Shown here piece by piece: positions 8,042 to 15,878 of a stretch of DNA of 64,000 nucleotides. A program made the translations under genes and the position numbers. The notes beneath the pieces are model-generated. The model searched no databases. It worked only from the letters and a program-made list of their open reading frames with translations, and was not told the origin of the DNA. The DNA comes from Spirillospora albida (GTDB lineage Bacteria > Actinomycetota > Actinomycetes > Streptosporangiales > Streptosporangiaceae). The DNA lies in NCBI RefSeq assembly GCF_000718255.1, contig NZ_JOFJ01000001.1:434001-498000 (forward strand), written 5' to 3'. Every line of letters begins with the position of its first letter. The stretch's first letter is position 1.

Positions 8042-10494
8042 GCGTCCTCCAGCATGGCCGTGACCAGCGCGCGCGCCCTGGTGTCCAGTGATGGCAGCAG
8101 GTGCGCCGGCCGGATCTGTGCCCGAGCGCGGGTCGTGATCTCCGAGGTGCGTTCATCGGACGCGCCGAGGACGTCGAGGAGGTAGCCGGCGACCATGAGG
8201 AGGGTGGGGTAGACCTCCGCGGCGACCAACTCGGAGACGGCCCAGCGGGTCGACGCCACCGCCGCACCGGTATGGCCGACCCTGGCGTGCAGGAAGCCGC
8301 GGAACAGCTCAGCACGGGCACGGCCCGATCGGTAGCGTGCCCGCTCCAATGCCTCTGCGGCGGTCTGGAAGGACACCGCCGCCGGGCCGTGCTGGCCAAG
8401 GCGCAACTGCGCGATCGCCAAGGCGGTGAAGGCCTTGCCGATCTCGTGATGGGCGCCCAGGTCGAGCTGGGCATCGACGGCCTCCCCGGCGGCGGTGATG
8501 GCGCGGGACGGATCCGTCCAGGCGAGCAGTTCGGCGCGGTTCGTCGCGATGTTGGCCTGCTCTGGGGCCGTGCCCGCCCGAGCATAGAGAGCGGCGGCCA
8601 TCTCCAGGCAGCGGTGGGACGCGTCCAGATCGAACGCGAACCGGTGGCCGAGATGCTGGAGCCGGACGGCATCACCACGCAGCACGAAGTCATCGGGTGG
8701 GGCGTCGGCGAGGATCTGGTCGGCGATGGCGAGTGCGTCACCGAATCGGCCTTGGCACATGTCCAGGTCCGCGATGCAGAAGCCGGCCCGCAGCCGCACG
8801 GTACCGGAGTGGCTGTTCCAGACCTGCCGGAAGATGTGCTGCGCCTCGCTGGTGGCCCCGGCGATGCGGCGGCCATGCGCGGCGGCGATCCCGAGACGGG
8901 CACCCGGTGTGTCGTTCAGGGACCAGTCGACGGACGGGGTGAGGCGCGTGGCGGTCTCCGCGTCCCCGAGAAGGACGGCGGATTCGGCTTCCAGGCAGCG
9001 GGCCGTCAAGGCAAGGTCGGCGTCTCCGGCGCCGGCGGCCAGGTAGTCGCGGAGGTCTTGGGCCACGCCGTCCACGCCCTGCCTTCCGCCGTGGCACATG
9101 GCACGGTCCGCGTAGGCCAGGATGTCCGTGCCGTCGAGGGTCCCGGCGTGCAGGCCGCAGAACGCCGCCTCCCGAACGGCGCGCGCCCGGATGGCGACCC
9201 CGTTCTCAGCCGCGTCGTCCCGCGCGGCGCGTGCGTCCCATACGTGGCGCAGAAGGCTTTGGACGTCCCGGATCGTCTCCTCGGACAGCCGCTGGTGCAG
9301 CGCCGCGCGCATGAGCTGGTGGAGGCGCCTGCCGTGCGCGCCCGCCGGGTAGACGAACGAGTAGGCGGTCAGCGACTCCCACGCCATGCGGTGCCGGGGC
9401 AGGTCGAACGCGTCCGCGACCGCCTGAAAGATGTCGAAGTCGAAGACCCGGGCGATGCTCAGCAGCTCCAGGGTGCGGATCTCGTCGGTGGCCACGTGGG
9501 CGAGGAAGCGCTGCAGGATCTCCTCGGACGAGACGGCGGCGGCCTGGCGGGCCGTCGTGCGCGTGTCCACGGCCAGGTGGAGGTAGAACGGCAGCCCTTG
9601 GCTGGCGGTCGCGATCGCCTGCTGGGCCGCGCGGTCGGTGATGCCGCCGCCTTCGAGGAGTTCGAGCCGGGCCTCCATCGGTAGGCCGTCCACGCGCTGA
9701 CGGTGGATGGCCTCCATCCAGCCGGGGTCATGCGTCCCCCACGGGAGCGGCTCGCGGCTGGCCATGACGACCACACCCCGGTCGAGCTGTGCGATCAGGT
9801 CTCGGAGCCAGACGTCCTGGGCGATCCCTCTGCCGGACGTGGGCAGCAGCGCCTCATAGGCGTCCACGAAGATCACGTAGGGGCGGTCTGAGCCCTCCCG
9901 CAGGTCCTCGGCGAACAGGTAGGTGACCGCATCGGCGAGTTCGGCGTTGGTCAGGTCGTCCAGCTGCTGCAACGTCTCATCGGCCTTGATCTTCTGCCGC
10001 TGCCGCATTCCGGTCGTGGCCTTGCCCAGCAGCCGCAGCAACCCAACACCGGTACCGAACACCGGCACCCCGGCCGCGCCGTCGATGATCTGGGTGAGGG
10101 CCTCGCTCTCCTCAACGAACGGCAGCTCCTTCCGCGAAAGCCGCAGGTGCGGATGGAGCCGCTGCCAGAGGACGGCGTAGGCGATGTCGAAGCGATCGAA
10201 CCGCACGCCTTGCCGGCCGAGTTCCACGCGCAGAACGGCGAGGGCGTCCTCCTGCTGCCGCATGGCGGGAACCTGGAGGTCGAGTGTCGCCGTCCGATGC
10301 GTGTCGGTGCGGCGACGGCAGAGCTCCTGCAACAGCCGCGACTTCCCGATGCCGCCCACTCCCACGACGTTGAACACGTACGGGGAGTTCCGCTGCGCGC
10401 GCAGGGCCTCGTCGAAGGCTGCGATCACCGGTTCCCGGTCCACGAACGGACGGTGGAAAGCGGACACCCGCCGGAATCGGGGTTCGAGGGGCAT
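8038..10494 (-). CDS. STAND-type NTPase with TPR-like C-terminal half
   Basis: A protein of about 818 residues. A P-loop GVGGIGKS is at 45-52 and a Walker B-like YVIFVDAYE at about 206-214, followed by the ATPase helical and winged-helix regions (GLPFYLHL and ELLSIARVFDFDIFQAVADAF). The long helical C-terminal half looks like degenerate tetratricopeptide repeats. STAND proteins act as ligand-triggered switches in signalling or defence. The ATG at 10494 is preferred because GGGAGA lies 11 nt upstream; an earlier in-frame start would add 25 residues. It is coupled by ATGA to the kinase-like gene. Confidence 0.85.
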   Translation of the reverse strand: MPLEPRFRRVSAFHRPFVDREPVIAAFDEALRAQRNSPYVFNVVGVGGIGKSRLLQELCRRRTDTHRTATLDLQVPAMRQQEDALAVLRVELGRQGVRFDRFDIAYAVLWQRLHPHLRLSRKELPFVEESEALTQIIDGAAGVPVFGTGVGLLRLLGKATTGMRQRQKIKADETLQQLDDLTNAELADAVTYLFAEDLREGSDRPYVIFVDAYEALLPTSGRGIAQDVWLRDLIAQLDRGVVVMASREPLPWGTHDPGWMEAIHRQRVDGLPMEARLELLEGGGITDRAAQQAIATASQGLPFYLHLAVDTRTTARQAAAVSSEEILQRFLAHVATDEIRTLELLSIARVFDFDIFQAVADAFDLPRHRMAWESLTAYSFVYPAGAHGRRLHQLMRAALHQRLSEETIRDVQSLLRHVWDARAARDDAAENGVAIRARAVREAAFCGLHAGTLDGTDILAYADRAMCHGGRQGVDGVAQDLRDYLAAGAGDADLALTARCLEAESAVLLGDAETATRLTPSVDWSLNDTPGARLGIAAAHGRRIAGATSEAQHIFRQVWNSHSGTVRLRAGFCIADLDMCQGRFGDALAIADQILADAPPDDFVLRGDAVRLQHLGHRFAFDLDASHRCLEMAAALYARAGTAPEQANIATNRAELLAWTDPSRAITAAGEAVDAQLDLGAHHEIGKAFTALAIAQLRLGQHGPAAVSFQTAAEALERARYRSGRARAELFRGFLHARVGHTGAAVASTRWAVSELVAAEVYPTLLMVAGYLLDVLGASDERTSEITTRARAQIRPAHLLPSLDTRARALVTAMLEDA

Positions 10495-10590
10495 CGCGCA
10501 TCTCCCGTGGGCATGGCGGTTTTTGCCGTCCAACGCGAAGCGGACGGTAACAGGTTCCACCCCGACCATAACGGTCCCGAACCCGACGAA

Positions 10591-10625
10591 GCACGGCCCG
10601 CCGGATCACGTTCGGCGGGCCGTGC
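10591..10625 (-). terminator. Strong hairpin after the DUF397 gene
   Basis: Perfect 13-bp arms (GCACGGCCCGCCG and its complement) flank a 9-nt loop. It begins 17 bp downstream of the DUF397 stop codon on the minus strand, so it probably ends the XRE/DUF397 transcript before the STAND ATPase gene. Confidence 0.75.
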
Positions 10626-10641
10626 TGATTCGGGCACCGGT

Positions 10642-10836
10642 TCAGGGCCGGTCGAACACCCCACCCTTGATCAAGCGGAGCAGCTCCCCGAACCTGTCAC
10701 CGGGGATCGTCAGCCGCTCGCCGTCCGGATCCTTAGAATCCCTGACCCCGACTCCTGTCGGCAAGCACGCCACTTCGACGCACGCCTCGTCGGTCGCACT
10801 CCCGCTACGGGTGCTCTTCCGCCAGTTGATCGTCAT
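10642..10836 (-). CDS. DUF397 domain protein
   Basis: A 64-residue protein with the complete DUF397 pattern: it opens with INWRKSTRSG, has CVEVACLPTGVGVRDSKDPDG in the middle and ends in a helix with FGELLRLIKGG. These small proteins are paired with DUF5753 helix-turn-helix regulators throughout sporulating actinomycetes, in the whiJ- and abaA-like clusters that influence development and antibiotic production. Its ATG overlaps the stop of the XRE regulator gene (ATGA). Confidence 0.95.
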   Translation of the reverse strand: MTINWRKSTRSGSATDEACVEVACLPTGVGVRDSKDPDGERLTIPGDRFGELLRLIKGGVFDRP

Positions 10837-11645
10837 AGGCAGCCCTTCATGATCTCCGTGAGGAAGCTCCTGGACGCGTCCTCGCTCAGCGCCTTCGCCC
10901 CGATCAGCTCAAAATCTACGGCGAGTTCCCGTACCTCTACAGGATCTTGGACCAATCGGCCGCCGTGGAAGGCCCCGACGTAGGCGACATCCGACTCACG
11001 AGTCATCACCTGGAACGGCCCGTTGAGACCGATGTGCGCCCCGACTGACCTCGGGATGACTCGAAGGATCACGTCCGGGCGTTCCCCGCTGTCGAGAAGG
11101 TGCTGGAGCTGCGCCGCCATCACCTCACGCCCACCCACTGGACGATCGAGCGCGTCCTGATCCAGCAGGATGATCAGTACGGGGGGATGCGGGCGGTCGA
11201 AGATCGCGCCTTGCCGGGCGACCCGTCCCGCCAGCGCGCGGTCGATGTTCTTGACCCCGGCCACCGATAGGAAGGCCCGAGCGTAGTCCTCGGTCTGCAG
11301 CGGGACCGGTATGACCTGCCCTTGGTAGATCCGGATGATTTCGGCCGCCGATTCGTATTCGGTGTACTGCCGAAACCAGTCCGGATCATGCGACGTATTC
11401 GCGAAGTACATCAGCAGCTCGAACAGTTGCGGGGTGTTGTACCTGGCGTCCAGCTTTCTCGCCTGGTCTTCGCCCAGCCTCAGCCTGCCCGCCTCGATGT
11501 TGGAAACAGTGGAGCGCGCGGCATTGATGATCTGGCCGCACTGAGCCAGGGACAGACCATGCTTCTCGCGCTCGAACCGCAGAGCGTAGGCCAGGAAATG
11601 CCACAGCGAGATCTTGGGGTCGAGGGGGTCTCTGACGCGAGCCAC
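10833..11645 (-). CDS. XRE-family regulator with DUF5753 domain
   Basis: A 270-residue DNA-binding protein. The N-terminal helix-turn-helix covers about residues 15-60 (FEREKHGLSLAQCGQIINAA, then STVSNIEAGRLRLG). The remainder is the DUF5753 (Scr1-type) domain, with the typical EIIRIYQGQVIPVPLQTEDY and YVGAFHGGRLVQDPVEV segments. It is the upstream partner of the DUF397 protein and is divergent from an anti-sigma-like ATPase, completing a whiJ/abaA-type regulatory set. Target genes are unknown. Confidence 0.95.
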   Translation of the reverse strand: MARVRDPLDPKISLWHFLAYALRFEREKHGLSLAQCGQIINAARSTVSNIEAGRLRLGEDQARKLDARYNTPQLFELLMYFANTSHDPDWFRQYTEYESAAEIIRIYQGQVIPVPLQTEDYARAFLSVAGVKNIDRALAGRVARQGAIFDRPHPPVLIILLDQDALDRPVGGREVMAAQLQHLLDSGERPDVILRVIPRSVGAHIGLNGPFQVMTRESDVAYVGAFHGGRLVQDPVEVRELAVDFELIGAKALSEDASRSFLTEIMKGCL

Positions 11646-11746
11646 AGCACCTCCATGTTTCCGATTACCACGGATACAGAAGACGCTAATTGAAGCCGGT
11701 CATCCTTTGGAGGGAAACAAGGAAACAGACCACGGAGGTTTCCGAG

Positions 11747-12172
11747 ATGATCACAACGCCCGACTGCATGGTGATCGCCATGCTGGCGTCGAAGGCTGCA
11801 CCCGGTCTGGCGCGCACTTTGACGCGAAGCCGCCTGGACAAATGGGGCTACACGCATATTTCGGACGACGCATTCCTTATCGCGTCGGAACTGATTGCGA
11901 ACGCCTCGACGGCCACGCCCGGCCAGCAGATCCGCTTCCAGTGCAGCCGCGACACCGCCGGCGTCCTCATCGCCGTGTGGGACGCCAGCCCGGCCCAGCC
12001 CCAGGCCCGCCCGGTCGTCGAGATGACGCCCGAGACGCTCGATCTCTCGGAGGAGAACTGGGATCGCAACGGCGGGTGGGGCCTCCCCATCGTCGCGGCG
12101 CTCGCGGCCGACTGCGGCCACTGCCCCGACCCGTCCGGTGGCAAGTGGATCTGGGCACGCCTCATCCCCTGA
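11747..12172 (+). CDS. ATP-binding protein, RsbW/anti-sigma-like HATPase
   Basis: A 141-residue single-domain GHKL ATPase. The N-box is ELIANAS and the G-box region is GGWGLPIVAALA, both in the right order. Such proteins usually bind a sigma factor or an anti-anti-sigma partner and may act as serine kinases. The ATG at 11747 follows GGAGG with an 8-nt spacer. It diverges from the XRE/DUF397 pair, the same grouping seen in abaA-like clusters. Confidence 0.85.
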   Translation: MITTPDCMVIAMLASKAAPGLARTLTRSRLDKWGYTHISDDAFLIASELIANASTATPGQQIRFQCSRDTAGVLIAVWDASPAQPQARPVVEMTPETLDLSEENWDRNGGWGLPIVAALAADCGHCPDPSGGKWIWARLIP

Positions 12173-12252
12173 CAGCGACCAAGTGAGTTCGGCCCACAGA
12201 GCACGCCAAGGCCGGGCCTTCTCAACGGCGACCACCTTGAGAACGGGACGGG

Positions 12253-13321
12253 ATGAACCGGGCCGAGCAAGCAGCAGTACACCTCCAGCGCGTCCGCCAG
12301 CAGGCCGAGGAACACGGCCCCGCCCTCAAACGCCGAACTTCTCAAAGCCGAACAGCACATCACCCACAACGCCCTCGCCGGGGTCAACGCCTTCCTCAGC
12401 ACCCCCAGGCGCAAGCCACCCCTGCAAGCCGCCTGGAACGCCCAGTTCCACCACTTCCTCCCCGGCGTCGCGACGGGCACCAAAGACCTCGGGCTGATGA
12501 GCCTGGCCTACAACCCCGTCACGGCCCCGGTCTACTACACCCTCAACCGCGACAGCTGGATGAACCGCGGCCCGGCCGGCCAGGCCAAAACCCTCTATCA
12601 GGCCGTCCAGCACCCCGGCCTCTTCCTCAAGTCCCTCATCGACTGGGAACAATGGAAGACAGACCCGATGAGGGCCTACGGCGAAACCGTCCCCTCCCTC
12701 ATCATCGCCGCCGCCACCATGGGCACCGGCGCCGGCAGCGGCATCACCTCCCGCTTCACCACCCTCCTCCGCCGCGAACAAAAGCCTGCAACCCCCGTCG
12801 CCAACACTCAAAAATCCGCCCGCTCTCTCAATGAAGCCGCAGAACAGTCGCCCAAGACGGCAGGGCTCGGCGGACAGGACCGACGAGCAGGACCGCCGTC
12901 AGTCGGGTCATCGGCTGCGACGAGGTCACAGGCCCCCGATCTTCACGGCACATCACAACCTAAAGCCGGAGGACCCGCACACGGATCCTCTCCCGGGAAT
13001 GGCCAGATCGACGCGTACCGGGGCTCATCTCAAAGAACTCCTGGCGGCAAACAAGGACCGCCAGGGCGACTAATTTACGGCAACAGCCCGTACAACCCGG
13101 ACGGCAAACCCAAGCTCGACCCAAACGGGAAACCGTTAATTCAAATTTCAGATGAAGGACTATCCAGCATTGAGCACGCGGTAAGAACACCGTTTCACGA
13201 GAGCCGGCATCAGCGCAATCTCGCAGAACGAGGCGTCCCTGGGATCGAAAGAGAAGCCGATAAGTACGAGGAACAAGTGTACCGCGAGTTCGTTCGCAAG
13301 CAGAGGGGAAGAGTTGAATGA
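12253..13321 (+). pseudogene. Polymorphic-toxin-like gene, frameshifted and N-terminally truncated
   Basis: A remnant begins at ATG 12253 in one frame (helix MNRAEQAAVHLQRVRQQAEE) and continues in another frame from about 12325 to the stop at 13321. The second frame has no ATG or GTG before 12497 yet is clearly coding before that point (segments AELLKAEQHITHNALAG and AAWNAQFHHFLPGVATGT). The layout resembles a pre-toxin module, a Gly/Pro/Ser linker and a C-terminal toxin domain. That last domain, numbered from ATG 12497, has HESRH at 234-238 and IEREADKYE at 250-258, an HExxH plus downstream acidic pattern like a zinc peptidase. The domain reading is inference. The end overlaps the next gene by 4 bp. 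Confidence 0.6.
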
Positions 13322-13683
13322 CACGAAGAACGCCATGGCGGGGATACAGCTCTGACGAGATCGAATCACTGGCGGACTGGAACATTTTCAATGATGCTCC
13401 AAGGGAGCGAGAATGTCCACATTGCCACGAGAATGGCCTGCGTATATATATGCACAAGTCCCAGTACACCGATAGCCTGGGAACGCAGATATGGTGCCAT
13501 ATCTGCCATAGCTACTCCGGATGGTCGGGGCCGTTCCCGCATAACTTGAAGTTGACCGATCCACTATCCGCGCTTTCCGAGGAGGAACTGTCGAAACTAA
13601 ATCAGGATGAGGATAGCTTGTTCGGATACCTGGACACCCTGTGGGATTCGGGAATTCTGCCCCAGAACATCGTCCAGCAATAG
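13318..13683 (+). CDS. Small zinc-ribbon protein, possible immunity partner
   Basis: A 121-residue protein starting at ATG 13318, whose start overlaps the stop of the toxin-like gene (ATGA). It has two CxxC pairs, CPHC (33-36) and CHIC (60-63), enough for one zinc ribbon, and an acidic C-terminal half. The gene is visibly AT-richer than its surroundings, suggesting transfer. Position and coupling suggest an immunity protein for the preceding domain. I recognise no named family. Confidence 0.6.
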   Translation: MTRRTPWRGYSSDEIESLADWNIFNDAPRERECPHCHENGLRIYMHKSQYTDSLGTQIWCHICHSYSGWSGPFPHNLKLTDPLSALSEEELSKLNQDEDSLFGYLDTLWDSGILPQNIVQQ

Positions 13684-14215
13684 CTAAGGCAGGGCATCTG
13701 CGACTGCGGACTTTCGCATCCACTGGATCGTCTTCACGACCTCGGCGCGGTTCTTGGCCGATTTGATCCAGGCGGGTAGGCGTTCCAGGACGCTCGTCGC
13801 TCCGTAGGGTTCGACATCACCGCGTTCGCGCAGGCTGGCCGCAACGTAGGCCTCCATCAGGTCCAGATGGCGAACGCTGTGGCCCAGGATGTTCTTTCGA
13901 CAGTTCGCCTGGAGCCAGAGTGGGTGAAATACGGGTCGATGGGAGCTCCGATGACGACACGGCGGAACTCCGCGTCCTTGGCATGGCCGCATGCACCACA
14001 TCGGAGACGGCGATGGGGACTATAGGCGCTCACGGCGCGCTCCTGCTCACCACCGGGTAGGACGACGGCGCATCCATCACACGACGGGCACTGCACCAGC
14101 ACCTCTCCAACCAGGTCGTGCACCCGCTTGCGCGGGTCCCAAAACGCTTCCCGCCACTCATGTCGATCCGGAAGGCCTGCCCGTTTCGCTGTGAATCCGC
14201 GAACCGCTTCCGGGC
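13684..14215 (-). pseudogene. Frameshifted zinc-ribbon (TFIIB-like) family gene, copy 1
   Basis: Two minus-strand frames join into one recognisable protein. Before the break lie EAFWDPRKRVHDLVGEVLVQ, CPSCDGCAVV and CGACGH (a four-cysteine zinc ribbon), ending at IGAPIDPYF. After a one-base shift near 13921-13931 come HPLWLQANCRKNILGHSVRH, LDLMEAYVAASLRERG and ERLPAWIKSAKNRAEVVKTI. Intact members of this actinobacterial family, as I know them, run through both parts without a break. No convincing start codon is present either. A sequencing error could mimic the shift. Confidence 0.7.
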
Positions 14216-14264
14216 ATCCAGCGTGTTACGTGCAGGCCGGCCCTGGCTCGGTGGAGCGGGGCCG

Positions 14265-15014
14265 TCAGGGGTTGGTGGCTGCGGCCATGAAGAGCGGGAC
14301 GGCGGCGAAGAGGCGGTCGGTCCGGGCGCGTTCTTGCTGGTCGGCGATCCATGCTTCCGCTTCCGCCGCAGTGATCGCGCCGTGCTCGCGGCAGGTCTCG
14401 GCGAGATTGGTGAGGACGGGCAGGAACGAGTCGTCGGTGAACACCGCCGTGTGGACCTCCACCGTGACATCGCGGAAGCCGGCGTCCAGGAGGAGGTTGC
14501 GGTACCGGCGCGCGGCGCGCGGTGACGGCACCAGGTCGGCGCGTCTGTGCACGATGGTTCGGGTGAGCTCCGGGTCGGTCGAGTCGATCACGAACGTGTC
14601 CCAGTCCTGCCCGCACAGGACGATGCGTCCGTCCGGAGCCAGGACGCGGCGCGCTTCGGCGAGCGCCCGCCCCGGGTCGGGAAGGGCGTGGATGACCTTG
14701 TCGGCCCGGTATCCGGTGGCCTGCCCGTCCCGCAGCGGCAGGGCGCAGGCGTCCCCGCCGTGGAACTCACCGTGCGGCCACCGCTGTCGCGCCAGCGCGA
14801 TCATCTGGTCGCTGACGTCGATCCCGGTCGCCCGCGCACCCCGGTCGGCCAGTTCGGCGACGGCCCGTCCGGTACCGCAGCCGACGTCGACCACCAATCC
14901 ATCCGGGAGGGGACGCAGCAGCTCATAGGAGCGGGCGCGCAGCGCGTCGGCGCCGGGACTGCCGTCGACGACGTCGAGCTGCGCGATCAGGGCCTCGATC
15001 GTTTCGTTGGACAT
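14265..15014 (-). CDS. Class I SAM-dependent methyltransferase
   Basis: A 249-residue methyltransferase. The SAM-binding motif I is VVDVGCGTGRAV, followed by ATGIDVSDQMIALAR (motif II), HGGDACALPLRDG, ALPDPGRALAEARRVLAPDG and LLLDAGFRDVTVEVH. The substrate is unknown. The ATG at 15014 lies just after a predicted -10 element, so the mRNA may be leaderless; an ATG at 15023 is the alternative. A MerR regulator is divergent and its operator sits in this gene's promoter. Confidence 0.88.
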   Translation of the reverse strand: MSNETIEALIAQLDVVDGSPGADALRARSYELLRPLPDGLVVDVGCGTGRAVAELADRGARATGIDVSDQMIALARQRWPHGEFHGGDACALPLRDGQATGYRADKVIHALPDPGRALAEARRVLAPDGRIVLCGQDWDTFVIDSTDPELTRTIVHRRADLVPSPRAARRYRNLLLDAGFRDVTVEVHTAVFTDDSFLPVLTNLAETCREHGAITAAEAEAWIADQQERARTDRLFAAVPLFMAAATNP

Positions 15015-15021
15015 GTCTCCC

Positions 15022-15052
15022 ATGCTGCGACTTAATGTCGACATGAAGTCAA
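15022..15052 (-). promoter_or_regulatory. MerR-type promoter and operator of the methyltransferase gene
   Basis: On the minus strand a -35 box TTGACT (15047-15052) and a -10 box CAGCAT (15022-15027) are separated by 19 bp, the stretched spacing typical of MerR-controlled promoters. A 22-bp inverted repeat at 15029-15050 (GACTTAATGTC and GACATGAAGTC, 10 of 11 pairs) fills the spacer. The predicted transcript would start at about the ATG of the methyltransferase at 15014. The operator also covers the possible MerR start at 15043. Confidence 0.65.
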
Positions 15053-15450
15053 GCGCGACCATGGGCATCGGCGAGGTGGCCGCCCGCTTCGGCCTGGCCA
15101 CGCACGTCCTGCGCCACTGGGAGACCATGGGCCTGCTCTCGCCCGCGCGGGCGGCCGGAGGGCGCCGCCGATACGGCAACTCGGACCTCTACCGGGTCGC
15201 GAGCATCCTGCTGGCCAAGGAGGCGGGACTGGGACTGACCGACATCCGCGACATCCTGACGACCGCCGACGTCGAGCAGCGCCGCACGATCCAGCGCCGC
15301 CACCGCGATGACCTGTTCCGGCGAATGGACGAGATCCAGGCCGCCCTGACCCTCATCGAAGGCGGCCTGACCTGCGACCACGAGGACCTGACCGCGTGCC
15401 CCACCTTCCGGTCCCTGGTCGCCGCCCGAGTGGACATGCACCGCTCTTGA
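15043..15450 (+). CDS. MerR family transcriptional regulator
   Basis: A protein of about 135 residues with a MerR winged-helix at its N-terminus: GIGEVAARFGLATHVLRHWE followed by TMGLLSPARAAGGRRRYGNS. A helical linker and a short effector tail (CDHEDLTACPTF, two Cys) follow. Starts at 15043 or 15061 are both possible; the first lies inside the proposed operator, which would permit tight autoregulation. The divergent methyltransferase is the obvious target. Confidence 0.9.
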   Translation: MKSSATMGIGEVAARFGLATHVLRHWETMGLLSPARAAGGRRRYGNSDLYRVASILLAKEAGLGLTDIRDILTTADVEQRRTIQRRHRDDLFRRMDEIQAALTLIEGGLTCDHEDLTACPTFRSLVAARVDMHRS

Positions 15451-15878
15451 AAGACAGCGCTGTTCGGGCTCGGCTCAGGCCTTGACCGATCGTCCGGGAC
15501 GAGCAGACGGGGGTCATCGACGCGGGGGCGATGCGTCGCCGGGCGGCAGGGCCGCGCGCATGCGCTTGATCGTCTTCAGGACCTCGGTGCGGTGCTTCGC
15601 CGACGTCACCGACGCGGGGAGGCGCTCCAGGAGGCTCTTAGGCCCGAAGGGGCCCAGTTCGCGGTGAGTCGGCAGGGACGCGCACCCTCTGATCGTCGCG
15701 CAGGGCACCGCCGGGCCTGGCGACGTGCTGCACAGGCCGGTGGGGAGCACGTCGATCCGCCACCTGTTATCGATCTGTGACCTTATTTTCCTTTTTCTCT
15801 CAGTCGCTCCTCAGCCGTGCCGATGGGTGGTGCAACGGCGGGTCAGCCAGACCGGCCGAACTGAGAAGGGGTAGAAGG
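15451..15878. other. Intergenic region with a decayed gene fragment
   Basis: No intact gene is visible in these 428 bp. The minus strand carries a broken zinc-ribbon-family fragment (listed separately), and the right part must hold the promoter and ribosome site of the subtilisin gene. Confidence 0.6.
15514..15670 (-). pseudogene. C-terminal fragment of the zinc-ribbon family, copy 2
   Basis: The minus-strand frame reads LGPFGPKSLLERLPASVTSA and then KHRTEVLKTIKRMRAAL. This matches the end of copy 1 (VEPYGATSVLERLPAWIKSA and KNRAEVVKTIQWMRKSA) residue by residue with few changes. The upstream zinc-ribbon portion is not recognisable. It is a second degraded relative 1.8 kb from the first, on the same strand. 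Confidence 0.65.

Noticed and set aside
12138..12497. 119-residue Ser/Pro/Thr-rich ORF
   Set aside because: It overlaps the anti-sigma-like gene end and the toxin-like frame. Its composition is that of an off-frame shadow.
13684..14001. Intact 105-residue protein
   Set aside because: Its N-terminal 26 residues do not fit the family; the true upstream part is in another frame, so it is half of a frameshifted gene.
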